Origin: Mucilaginibacter glaciei
GTDB taxonomy: Bacteria > Bacteroidota > Bacteroidia > Sphingobacteriales > Sphingobacteriaceae
Direction of reading: 5' to 3'
Length of the DNA stretch: 64,000 nucleotides
Assembly (NCBI RefSeq): GCF_014773245.1
Contig: NZ_JACWMX010000003.1
Span: 496,001-560,000, forward strand
The stretch's first letter is position 1, and each line of letters begins with the position of its first letter. The notes beneath the pieces are model-generated. The model saw only the letters and a program-made list of their open reading frames with translations. It was not told where the DNA came from and ran no database searches. Below are positions 9,133 through 18,700 of the stretch, one piece after another. A program made the translations under genes and the position numbers.

Positions 9133-11382
9133 ATGAAACGCAAATTCATTTTTACACTGATCATAGCAACTGCTGCAAGCCAGTTGTTTGCCCAAAATAA
9201 GGCTAAACCGCAGTTAACACAATATGTAGATCAACTCATTGGCACAGGCTTTCACGGGCACGTTTTTGTTGGGGCTAATGTACCTTTCGGTGCGATACAG
9301 TTAGGCCCCACGCAACTTTCAAAAGGGTGGGACTGGTGCTCGGGCTACCATATCTCCGATTCGACCATCATTGGCTTTCAGCATACCCACCTCAGCGGTA
9401 CCGGTATTGGCGACCTGGGCGATATTTCTATCATGCCTACAACCGGCGCGGTTAACGTAAATAAAGGTGATATTAAAAACCCGCAGGCGGGGTACTTCTC
9501 GCTGTTCAGTCATAAAGATGAAGTGATCAAGCCGGGGTATTATAGTGTTAAGTTAAAAAAGTATGATATCAGGGCGCAGCTTACAGCAACGAACCGGGTG
9601 GGCTTTCATCAATATACCTTCCCGGCTGCAAAGCAAGCCAATATCCTGATCGACCTGGCAGAAGGTATCGCCGATATCCCGACGGAGACCTACATTAAAC
9701 AGGTAAACAGCACCACGGTAGAAGGTTACCGCTATTCAAGGGGATGGGCGCGCGCGCAACGCATCTATTTCACAGCGGTGTTCTCTAAACCCATTACCAA
9801 ATTTGCGGTTTACGACAGTACTGCCCTGCAAAAGGGTTTAACAGCTACAGGACAAAAGGTAAAGGGTGTTTTATCGTTCAGTACTACCGCAGGTGAAAAA
9901 GTATTTATCAAAGTAGGTATCTCGCCTGTAAGTACAGCTAATGCCTTGTTAAACATCAATACTGAATTACCGGGATGGGATTTTAATAAAGTTGTAGCTG
10001 ATGCCAATAACAGCTGGAACAAAGAGCTGCAAAAGATCGAGATCAAAACGGATTCTTTATCACAACTCAAAAAGTTTTATACGGCTTTGTATCACACCAT
10101 GATTGCCCCATCAACTTTTAATGATGTAAACGGCGATTATTGGGGGGCAGATAAACAGGTGCACAAGGGTGAATCTTTTACCAATCTGACTACGTTTTCT
10201 TTATGGGATACTTACCGCTCGGCAAACCCGCTTTATACCATTATGCAGCCCGAGCGCGTGAGTAATATGATCAATACCATGCTGGCTATTTACAAAGAGC
10301 AAGGCAAACTCCCGGTATGGCATTTGATGGCGAATGAAACTAACACCATGGTGGGCAACAGTGCTGTAGCCGTTGTGGCGGATGCTTATTTGAAAGGCTT
10401 CAAAGGTTTCGATGCTAAACTTGCCTATGAGGCAGTGAAAGCCACCCAGATGCAGGACAAGCGCGGCCTTAAATTTGTAAAAGAATTAGGCTTTATACCT
10501 GCCGATAGTACCGTAGAATCGGTAGCGATGGGACTGGAATATTCCATTAACGATTGGTGTATTGCACAAATGGCCAAAAAAATGGGAAATACAGCTGATT
10601 ACCAATATTTTAGTAAACGTGCTAAAAATTATCAGAACTATTTTGATAAGCAAACCGGCTTTATGCGGGGTAAGGTATCGGCAACGCAATGGCGCACACC
10701 GTTTAGTCCGTTTGAATCGCGCCACGAGCAGGATGATTATACAGAAGGAAACGCCTGGCAGTACACCTGGCTGGTACCGCATGATGTGGAAGGCCTGATT
10801 GCCTTACAGGGCGGCGAAAAGCCTTTTAGCAATAAGCTTGATTCGTTGTTTATTGCCAAAGGCGATCTGGGTAAAGAACACTCACCGGATATTTCGGGGT
10901 TAATCGGCCAATACGCGCACGGTAACGAGCCGAGCCATCACATTGCTTATTTATATGCCTACGTGGGCCAGCCCTGGAAAACTGCCGACAAGGTTCGCTA
11001 TATTTTGGATAACTTTTACACCACAAAACCCGACGGGATAATTGGCAATGAGGATGTCGGCCAAATGTCGGCATGGTATGTTTTATCTGCCGTTGGTTTT
11101 TACCCGGTCAACCCTGCAAATGGTACTTACGTGTTTGGCAGCCCACGTGTAAACGAGGCTACCATAACTTTACCTACCGGTAAAAAGTTTCACATCGTGG
11201 TTAAAAACAACAGCACAGCTAATAAATATATTCAAAGTATAACCATGAACGGCAGCGCTTACACTCATAATTATTTGGCACACACTGCAATCACAGCAGG
11301 CGGCGAAATGGTGATTACCATGGGGGCAAAGCCGGGCAGTTTCGGCACGCAAACCGCGGACAGGCCACACTCCGTAAATTAA
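9133..11382 (+). CDS. GH92 exo-alpha-mannosidase
   Basis: Exported 749-residue GH92, a calcium-dependent inverting alpha-mannosidase family. The signal peptide ends at residue 20 (LFAQ). Family landmarks are VDQLIGTG, VPFGAIQLGPTQ, GFQHTHLSG, LWDTYRSANPLYT and GNEPSHH with the probable acid E599. In GNEDVGQMSAWY (638-649), D641 occupies the catalytic base region. Most GH92s act on alpha-1,2, 1,3 or 1,6 mannose of N-glycans, which fits the operon. The enzyme differs clearly from the second GH92 at 53693, which has GHQ instead of SHH after the Glu and a GGNDDAG motif. The exact linkage cannot be decided from the sequence. Confidence 0.95.
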   Translation: MKRKFIFTLIIATAASQLFAQNKAKPQLTQYVDQLIGTGFHGHVFVGANVPFGAIQLGPTQLSKGWDWCSGYHISDSTIIGFQHTHLSGTGIGDLGDISIMPTTGAVNVNKGDIKNPQAGYFSLFSHKDEVIKPGYYSVKLKKYDIRAQLTATNRVGFHQYTFPAAKQANILIDLAEGIADIPTETYIKQVNSTTVEGYRYSRGWARAQRIYFTAVFSKPITKFAVYDSTALQKGLTATGQKVKGVLSFSTTAGEKVFIKVGISPVSTANALLNINTELPGWDFNKVVADANNSWNKELQKIEIKTDSLSQLKKFYTALYHTMIAPSTFNDVNGDYWGADKQVHKGESFTNLTTFSLWDTYRSANPLYTIMQPERVSNMINTMLAIYKEQGKLPVWHLMANETNTMVGNSAVAVVADAYLKGFKGFDAKLAYEAVKATQMQDKRGLKFVKELGFIPADSTVESVAMGLEYSINDWCIAQMAKKMGNTADYQYFSKRAKNYQNYFDKQTGFMRGKVSATQWRTPFSPFESRHEQDDYTEGNAWQYTWLVPHDVEGLIALQGGEKPFSNKLDSLFIAKGDLGKEHSPDISGLIGQYAHGNEPSHHIAYLYAYVGQPWKTADKVRYILDNFYTTKPDGIIGNEDVGQMSAWYVLSAVGFYPVNPANGTYVFGSPRVNEATITLPTGKKFHIVVKNNSTANKYIQSITMNGSAYTHNYLAHTAITAGGEMVITMGAKPGSFGTQTADRPHSVN

Positions 11383-11415
11383 CTGCATCGTTTATAAAGG
11401 CTTGCAAATTTTAGT

Positions 11416-12960
11416 ATGAGATTTACACAGATATTGTTTGCAGGCCTTTTTATATCTACCGGGTTCATCGGTCTTAACGCTTTCACCAACAAAACTAAAA
11501 AGCATAAGCAAGCCAATGACGGCAAGGCGTTGTTTACAACCTATTGCTCGTCATGCCATTTACTGCCCGATCCGGCAAGCTTGACCAAGCAGATCTGGAA
11601 ATTGCATGTGTTGCCGGTTATGGCCAGCCGTATGGGCATCATTTACCCTAATTACGATCCGCTGCGGGGCTTATCGCCGGACGAGAAGTTGATCGTCAAT
11701 AAAAATAACATCATCCCCACCGAACCCGTTTTATCTGATGCGGAATGGCACAAACTGGAGCAATACGTGATCAGCAACGCGCCCGATACGGTGATTGCCG
11801 ATCCGTCTCGGATTACAAGAAACGCTCCCTTAACACAATTCACAAGGGAAGATGTACAGGTTGATCTGCAAAGCCCGTCGTTGATCACCGGGTTAAAATA
11901 CAACGATCAAACGAAAACACTTTGGATAGGCAATTATTTCAATACTGTGTTTTGCTGGGATTACAAAGCGGGGGTAACCAAAACCATCGAAAGCAAAAGC
12001 CCGGTAGTTGATTTTAATTTTTACAAAGGCGATACTTACTTTACCCAAATAGGAAAATTATATCCTACCGAATTAAGTACCGGCAGCTACGCTAAACTGG
12101 ATGGACAGGTTGGCACGCCTATACTGAACAACTTACACCGGCCTGTAAATACCGTGATGGACGATCTGGACGACGATGGTGTACCCGAAGTGGTGATTTG
12201 CAATTTTGGCAATAAAACGGGCTCGCTATCGCTTTTTAAGAAGCAAAAAACCGGCAAATATACTGAAGAGGTTTTACTGCCTGTAGCAGGTGCAATTAAG
12301 TGCTTTGTACAGGATATGGATGGTGATGGTAAGAAAGATATCATCGCGATGTTTTCGCAGGGCGACGAAAGTGTTTACATCTTTTACCAGAAGCCCGGAC
12401 TGAAATTCAAGGCCAAAAGAGTTTTACGGTTCCCGCCTAATTACGGCACTACCGATATGGTTTTGGTAGATTATAACCATGATGGCCTTACCGATATTGT
12501 AACCGTGCATGGCGATAATGCCGACTACTCCAATATTTTAAAATCTTATCACGGCATCCGCTTGAATATTAACCAGGGCAATGGTGTTTTTACCGAAAAA
12601 TATTTTTACCCCATGTATGGGGGAACGCGAGTAGTAGCAGACGATTTTGATAAAGACGGAGATATTGATTTTGCCGCCAGTGCCTTTTTTCCTGATTTTG
12701 GGCCGCTGATAGATGAATCTTTTATTTACCTGGAAAACAAGGGCGGGGTTAATTATAACTTTAAATCGTACATTTTAAAAAGCAACGTACCCTTAAAAAG
12801 CCTAACGCTCGAGAAGGCAGATATTGATGGCGACGGCGATATGGATATTATCGCCGGTAATTTTGCCCAAAGCCCCGGCAGCGTACCGCCGCAACTTGAC
12901 CAAAAATGGAAAGAAGCTAAATACGGGCTGGTTATTTTTTTAAATCAGTATATCAGGTAA
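11416..12960 (+). CDS. Exported cytochrome c-like FG-GAP/VCBS repeat protein
   Basis: 514 residues with an N-terminal signal segment (about 1-22). One c-type haem motif, C44-S-S-C47-H48, lies in a small domain that continues to about residue 125 and could supply a distal Met ligand (HVLPVMASRMG). The rest reads as a beta-propeller of FG-GAP/VCBS repeats with calcium-type loops near residues 250 (DLDDDGVPE), 300 (DMDGDGKKD), 352 (DYNHDGLTD), 410 (DFDKDGDID) and 469 (DIDGDGDMD). It is the last gene of the N-glycan-type operon, 33 bp after GH92. It has no hydrolase signature. Propellers of this kind often bind surface ligands; electron transfer or glycan binding is possible, but its real function is unknown. 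Confidence 0.8.
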   Translation: MRFTQILFAGLFISTGFIGLNAFTNKTKKHKQANDGKALFTTYCSSCHLLPDPASLTKQIWKLHVLPVMASRMGIIYPNYDPLRGLSPDEKLIVNKNNIIPTEPVLSDAEWHKLEQYVISNAPDTVIADPSRITRNAPLTQFTREDVQVDLQSPSLITGLKYNDQTKTLWIGNYFNTVFCWDYKAGVTKTIESKSPVVDFNFYKGDTYFTQIGKLYPTELSTGSYAKLDGQVGTPILNNLHRPVNTVMDDLDDDGVPEVVICNFGNKTGSLSLFKKQKTGKYTEEVLLPVAGAIKCFVQDMDGDGKKDIIAMFSQGDESVYIFYQKPGLKFKAKRVLRFPPNYGTTDMVLVDYNHDGLTDIVTVHGDNADYSNILKSYHGIRLNINQGNGVFTEKYFYPMYGGTRVVADDFDKDGDIDFAASAFFPDFGPLIDESFIYLENKGGVNYNFKSYILKSNVPLKSLTLEKADIDGDGDMDIIAGNFAQSPGSVPPQLDQKWKEAKYGLVIFLNQYIR

Positions 12961-13030
12961 TTAAAGCTTTAGTGCACCGCTATAAATGGAGTTCAACGTA
13001 GGTAAATAGTTTTTTCAAGGGATTATCCAT

Positions 13031-15427
13031 TTAATTTTTATAATCGACCGTACCCACCCATTTGCCGCCGCTTAATATGGTGGTGTACTGATCGCCTGCT
13101 TTTTTAAGTGCTGCTTTTTTGTGGTTTAATTCAAGCCGGGCTATTTCATGCTCTCCGTTAAGTTTTAGCGTGGCCGTTACGCCCTTTGGCACATCTGCAG
13201 TAAAAGTCATTCCGGTATCAGTTTTTGTCCAGGCAACGGCTACATTGCCAAATTCAGTGCCCACATTTCCACTGGCATATTTTAGATCGCCCAGGTGTGG
13301 TTCTATAACTATTTTTTTGGTCCAAACCGGGCCATCGGGCCTTACGCCTAAAACATACGAACTCAGGAAATAGGCCGGGTGGATACCATATATATGAACT
13401 TTACTGCCTTCTTCAAAATAATGTTCCCAGGCGGTTTGCCAGTCGTAATCAAGCGCGGGCTGCCAGCGCTCACGTATCATATCCAGGACCTTTTCATCAG
13501 TTTTAACCTTGTTTTCGGCATACATCTGTTTAAAACTGTAGTAATAGGTCATAAAGCAATATGGTTTATCCCATTTGCCTTTCATAAATTGTTTCACACT
13601 ATCTAAACGTGCCGCCGGTACAACAGCCTGATCTACAGCAAAAACGGCTGCTTCAAAGGTTGGCTCGGCGTAACCGTCTTTTATGCTGATGTTCATGTGC
13701 TGCGCCGCGAATAGCTTTTTTGCAGCTGCCTCATCATCCATATAACCACTGTAGTAAGTGCCTTTGCTTTTATCCCATAAATGCTTGTTTATAGCCACGC
13801 GAAGTTTGGTTGCCGCATTGGCTAAAAACGTAGCTTCTTTGTTTTTTCCTATCACTATGCCCAGGTAGGCGGCATCTGCAAGTGCTTTATATATAAAAGC
13901 ATTTAAACCCGTGCCTTCGCAAACCTGGTAACGTAAGGGGTTGGTAGATACTTCCCATTCCCTTGCCTTAACTAGGCCGCGTACTGTACGGCGCGCCAAA
14001 AACCAGTTTAACTGCCGGGTTATGGGCACCCATAATTCTTTTATAAAGGCTTTATCGCCCGTAGTTTCATAATATCTGCGGGCACCTTCTACCCAGTCGC
14101 AGGTCCTGTCTTCCATATAACCATGAATATCCCATCGGTCTGATGCTGTATGCGCTTTCACCCGTCCGTCGGGCGTTTGGGTTAATGCGGTACGGCGCAG
14201 CATTTCTTTTAACAAACGGGCATCGGCATACATTTTCTTTCCGTTAAGATCGGGGCCCTGCATGGCTGTGCGGGTTACGTCGAAGGCAGGCGGGTCGCAA
14301 TCCATCCACTCTACTCTTTCGCGGTCGGCGCAATCATCGTAAGCATCTTCACTCAATATCTGTAACGACCGGGTGAGCCTGTCCCAAAGGGTATTGAGCA
14401 TTTTGTCGCTGCTGGTAAAGCTGCCGGTACGTTTAAATGGATACCGCCGCTCGGTTACGCTCAGCCTGTTTAATTTTAATTCGCCATTGGCCGTATAAAT
14501 AGTAAAGTGTTTGATGCCGTATGTATCGTAGGTGGTATAATTTTGCAATCCGTTGCGAGTAGTGTATGAGTTGTTCAGCTCGCCATCTTTATCAAATAAG
14601 CGCAAAACGACCCCTTCTTTTGCATCCAGATCTAAATTCAGGTAGGCCTGGTAATAATCGGGCAGGGTTACTTTGAGCGTATCGCCTTTTTTTATGGTTA
14701 GCGGCAGTTGGCCATTAGCTGGTTTACCATTAATAGTCAAATTACTGATTACCGTTTCCTGCTGAAAGGGGAGTTCCTGCTTACGAAGAGGAAAGAAATT
14801 AGCCACGTTTTTAACTTTGACAGCATTGTCCCACAGCTCATCGTTAAACGTGCCTGAGGTATAACCTGTAGGCATTTTACGGGCATCAATATTCTCACGG
14901 ATTGATGACCATGCAAAGGGCCGCTCGGTGTAAGATAGTTCGGGCATTACCTTCCAGCTCGCGTCCGTTTTTATTTGCCGGTTGGTAGCGCCTTTAAGTT
15001 CTATCAGCGCGGTAAAGCCAGCTTCATGAGCCATTATTTGCCCGGTGTGGTCAAAGCGGTGTACTACAACTACAACGGTATTGGTGCCTTTTTTAAGGTA
15101 GGATGATATATTAGCGTTGGCGTATTGTGGCCCTTTGTTTTCAAAACGGACAGGGCCGCGCATAAGGTATTCTCCATTAATAAAAACTGCGAAACGATTA
15201 TAGGCGAATAGGTTAAGTGTTGCAGGCGCTTTGGTATCGGTGAGGGTAAAGCTTTTTCTAAAAACTACATGCAGATCCCCCCTTTTAGTAGTGTCGACTG
15301 CATTCCAGATATAACTTTTATCCAGAATTTTTGAAACCCTGTCTTGTGCGTTTGCCACCATCGAAAATGCGAACAATAAGAGCCCGACACCGGAACAAAC
15401 TACGTTTTTATACCTGTGATACGTCAT
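13031..15427 (-). CDS. Alpha-L-rhamnosidase-like protein (divergent GH78)
   Basis: 798-residue exported protein with a signal peptide ending at about residue 28 (ANAQ). It has an N-terminal rhamnosidase-type beta-sandwich (VFRKSFTLTD, INGEYLMRGPVRF), a second sandwich, and an alpha/alpha barrel with D365-C-A-D-R-E370, corresponding to the DCPxRE signature of GH78. The usual GW.E/D that follows is changed to VEWMDCD. A C-terminal beta domain (SSYVLGVRPDGP to VNGEHEI) follows, as in GH78. GH78 enzymes are inverting alpha-L-rhamnosidases; the altered motif makes activity on another sugar possible. It is divergent from the GH78 at 15769 with a 341-bp shared control region, and convergent with the preceding operon. 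Start ATG at 15427 gives the signal peptide. Confidence 0.78.
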   Translation of the reverse strand: MTYHRYKNVVCSGVGLLLFAFSMVANAQDRVSKILDKSYIWNAVDTTKRGDLHVVFRKSFTLTDTKAPATLNLFAYNRFAVFINGEYLMRGPVRFENKGPQYANANISSYLKKGTNTVVVVVHRFDHTGQIMAHEAGFTALIELKGATNRQIKTDASWKVMPELSYTERPFAWSSIRENIDARKMPTGYTSGTFNDELWDNAVKVKNVANFFPLRKQELPFQQETVISNLTINGKPANGQLPLTIKKGDTLKVTLPDYYQAYLNLDLDAKEGVVLRLFDKDGELNNSYTTRNGLQNYTTYDTYGIKHFTIYTANGELKLNRLSVTERRYPFKRTGSFTSSDKMLNTLWDRLTRSLQILSEDAYDDCADRERVEWMDCDPPAFDVTRTAMQGPDLNGKKMYADARLLKEMLRRTALTQTPDGRVKAHTASDRWDIHGYMEDRTCDWVEGARRYYETTGDKAFIKELWVPITRQLNWFLARRTVRGLVKAREWEVSTNPLRYQVCEGTGLNAFIYKALADAAYLGIVIGKNKEATFLANAATKLRVAINKHLWDKSKGTYYSGYMDDEAAAKKLFAAQHMNISIKDGYAEPTFEAAVFAVDQAVVPAARLDSVKQFMKGKWDKPYCFMTYYYSFKQMYAENKVKTDEKVLDMIRERWQPALDYDWQTAWEHYFEEGSKVHIYGIHPAYFLSSYVLGVRPDGPVWTKKIVIEPHLGDLKYASGNVGTEFGNVAVAWTKTDTGMTFTADVPKGVTATLKLNGEHEIARLELNHKKAALKKAGDQYTTILSGGKWVGTVDYKN

Positions 15428-15583
15428 TCTTTAGGGATATTGTTTAGGTTGAATGTTATATTTTAGCGACACTTATTATGCCCGGTTTCCGTTACCACGA
15501 TTTATAAAAAAGCACATTATAACAGCCGTGTACAGGCAAATCGCTCAAATATGGTAAATACCCGCGGCTATTTTAACAGATTG

Positions 15584-15612
15584 TCATTTTGTACAATTGT
15601 TTTATCAAAATG
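15584..15612 (+). promoter_or_regulatory. Candidate operator shared with the susC promoter
   Basis: TCATTTTGTACAATTG at 15584-15599 recurs with one mismatch at 20609-20624. In both places the motif ends 39-40 nt before a TAAATTTG element. Here CATTTTG (15585-15591) is followed 21 bp later by its inverted copy CAAAATG (15606-15612). The position suits an activator site; the regulator is not known and no hybrid two-component gene is present in the window. Confidence 0.5.
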
Positions 15613-15616
15613 GATA

Positions 15617-15646
15617 TTTAACCCGCAAGCTATTTTAATAAATTTG
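15617..15646 (+). promoter_or_regulatory. Candidate Bacteroidota promoter for GH78 (15769)
   Basis: TAAATTTG at 15639-15646 matches the TAnnTTTG -7 consensus of Bacteroidota. A weak TTTA (15617-15620) stands in the -33 region with an 18-bp spacer. The predicted leader is about 115 nt. Confidence 0.45.
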
Positions 15647-15768
15647 ATCTTGTAAACCAATGTATTTCCGGGCTTAACCTGCACTGAATCAAATTATTTA
15701 ATCGAAAATTTTTACCTGCCGGTATAGGTGCATGTCAACCAAATATTGCCCGGCTTTTATCAAATCAA

Positions 15769-18700
15769 ATGCGCTTAGTAGCTAAAAAGATATTTTTACT
15801 ATGCACCCTGTTCTGTGGGATTAGCGCTGTGGCCTATGGTCAGCTACTTCCCGTAAAGATGGCTTGCGAGCTGCGTAACGAGCCGCTGGGGATAGATGTT
15901 GAAAATCCTACCTTCAGTTATGTTATTAAAGCCGGTGACAACCGCCGGGGCGTTGTACAAACAGCCTACCAGGTGATAGTTGCCGGTACACCTGATTTCA
16001 AAGCCGGTAACAACATGTGGGATTCAAAGAGGATCGACACCGATCAGATGGCCTACATCCGTTATGCGGGAAAGCCATTATTGTCTGGCCTGCGGTACTG
16101 GTGGAAGGTGCGTATCTGGGATGAGAAAGGCCGGATATCTGCCTGGAGCAGCCCTGCCAGCTTTACAATGGGCATATTACAACGTACCGAATGGAAAGCA
16201 CGCTGGATAAGTGCCGCCGGTGCCGATAAATATGCTTTAAGCCCAGTGGGGTATAAATCGGCAGATGCTGCAACTGAAGGTGCTGAAAAATGGGTACAGG
16301 TAGATCTGGGTAGCTTACAAGCCTTTTCTGAAATTTTATTGTATCCGCTTTTTTATGCTGATAGGGGTGGCTATGGCTTTCCTCGCCGGTTTAAAATATT
16401 AGTTGCAAATGACCCTGAGTTTAAAACAGCAAAAACCATTGCAGATTTTACAGGTGCCGATTTTAACGTACCACGGTATGCGCCGGCGCATGTTTATAAA
16501 GGCTATGCCAGGGCGCGGTACGTTAGGGTTGCGGTGACCAAACTGGCCCGCATTAATGATGGCTTTGCTTTCGCCTTAAGACAGCTAATGGTGATGTCCG
16601 CAGGTCAGAATATCGCATCGGGTCGGCCCATTAAAGCCACAGACAGTGATGAAAGTAACGGGTTTAATAAAAGCAGGCTTACCGACCGCGTGCGGGATGA
16701 AAAAGCTTCTCCTAATTATTCCTCCATACTGTTACGTAAAGATTTTAAAGTAAAGCCTCGTTTGGTAAGTGCAGTTGTATGCGTTAGCGGCCTGTCGGCT
16801 TTTGAGTTAACGGTTAACGGCAAAAAGGTAAGTAAAAATTTATTCAGCCCCGGGTGGACGGACTATAGAAAAACGGTCTTGTACGACACTTATAATGTTA
16901 CCCCCCAACTAAAAAGTGGTTCAAACGCGCTGGGCATCATATTAGGTAACGGTATGTACAATATTCAGCCCGATACTTTGCGCTATGTAAAGTTCATCAA
17001 CACGTTCGGGCCGGCAAAGGCTATCGCCCAATTAAGATTGGAGTATGCGGATAAAACTGTGCAGTGGGTAAACACCGACAAAACCTGGCAGGTAACACCC
17101 GGCCCGGTAACCTACAGCAATTTGTATGGCGGCGAGGATTATAACGCCAATTTACAGCCGAAAGGTTGGGATAAGCCCGGCTTTAAAACAACCACCAGCT
17201 GGCGTAAAGCGATAGAAACTGAAGGCCCCGGCGGTGTGTTAAAGGGGCTATCTTGCTCGGCACCGCCAATAACCGCAATAGATACTTTAAAACCTTTTAA
17301 GATCACAAAGGTAAATGCAAACATTTTTATCTACGATTTTGGCCAGAATGCTTCCATGATGCCATCACTTAAAGTTAGTGGGCCAAAACGGTCATACGTG
17401 CGGCTGATCCCGACGGAGTTATTGGGCACGGACGGACTGGCAGATCGCCGCTCGGCCACGCAGGATGGTGTACGGCCCGCCTGGTGGCAGTACACTTTAG
17501 CGGGCAACGGTGCCGAGAGCTGGTTTCCCAAATTCTTTTACCAAGGTGCCCGCTATCTGCAGGTAGAACTTTACCCCTCGGCAAATGGCGGCCTGCCTCA
17601 GATAGAACAGTTAAATGATGTAATCGTCCACTCCGCGTCAACGCCTGTCGGTAGCTTTAAAAGCTCGAACGAGCTGTTTAATAAAACATATAGCCTGGTA
17701 CGCTGGGCACAGCGCAGTAATATGATGAGCTTTATGACCGATTGCCCGCAGCGCGAAAAAATGGGCTGGCTGGAAGAGAATCATTTAAACGGCCCTGCTT
17801 TAAGGTATAATTTTGATATGGCCCCGCTGTTTCGCAAAAGTATGAATGATATGGCCGATGCGCAACTGGATAACGGCCTGGTACCTAATATTGCACCTGA
17901 GTATTTTATCGCGGGCTCGCCTGCGCTTACCAATGCTTTCCGTAACTCGGCCGAGTGGGGGAGTTCTTTTATTATCGTGCCCTGGCAGCAGTATCTTTTT
18001 TCGGGAGATATCTCTCTTTTAGAACGCTATTACAGCCGGATGAAAAAGTATCTCGGCTTCTTATCTGCAGCAGCCAAAGACGATATTATACCTATAGGCT
18101 TGGGCGATTGGTATGATATAGGGCCAAAAGAACCTTGGGGGTCGCAGCTTACACCTGTTTCTTTTACCGGCACCGCTGTTTATTATTACGATAACTGGAT
18201 AATGTACCGCATTGCAGAGCGGTTAAATAAAAAGGAGGATGCTATAGCATTCAAAACATTTTCAGAAAATATAAAGACTGCCTTTAACAAAACCTTTTAC
18301 AACGCGCAAACCGGCGTTTATGCTACCGGATCGCAAACTTGCGCGGCTATGCCCTTGTTTTTTAACATAGCAGAACCGCAGAACCGGCCGCACCTGTTAA
18401 ATGCATTGGTAAAGGATATCCGCAGCCACAATAACAGTTTTACCACGGGCGAAGTTGGCTATCGGTTTTTACTGCGGGCGCTGGCAGATGAAGGCCGGTC
18501 TGACGTAGTATTCGATATGAACAACCAGGCAGACAGGCCCGGCTACGGCTATCAGTTAAAAATGGGTGCCACCAGCCTTACCGAAAAGTGGGATGCAGGG
18601 GTGGGTAACTTTGGGTCGCAAAATCATTTTATGTCGGGCCAGATCAATGAATGGTTCTTTAACGATCTGATCGGGATCCGACCAGACGAAGCCGGCCCCG

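Larger units (their letters stand above)
15428..15768. other. Divergent intergenic region between two rhamnosidase genes
   Basis: 341 bp without a gene, separating divergent starts. It contains the motif TCATTTTGTACAATTG (15584-15599) and a TAAATTTG element (15639-15646) oriented towards the plus-strand gene. No convincing minus-strand CAAAnnTA element could be picked. Confidence 0.7.
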
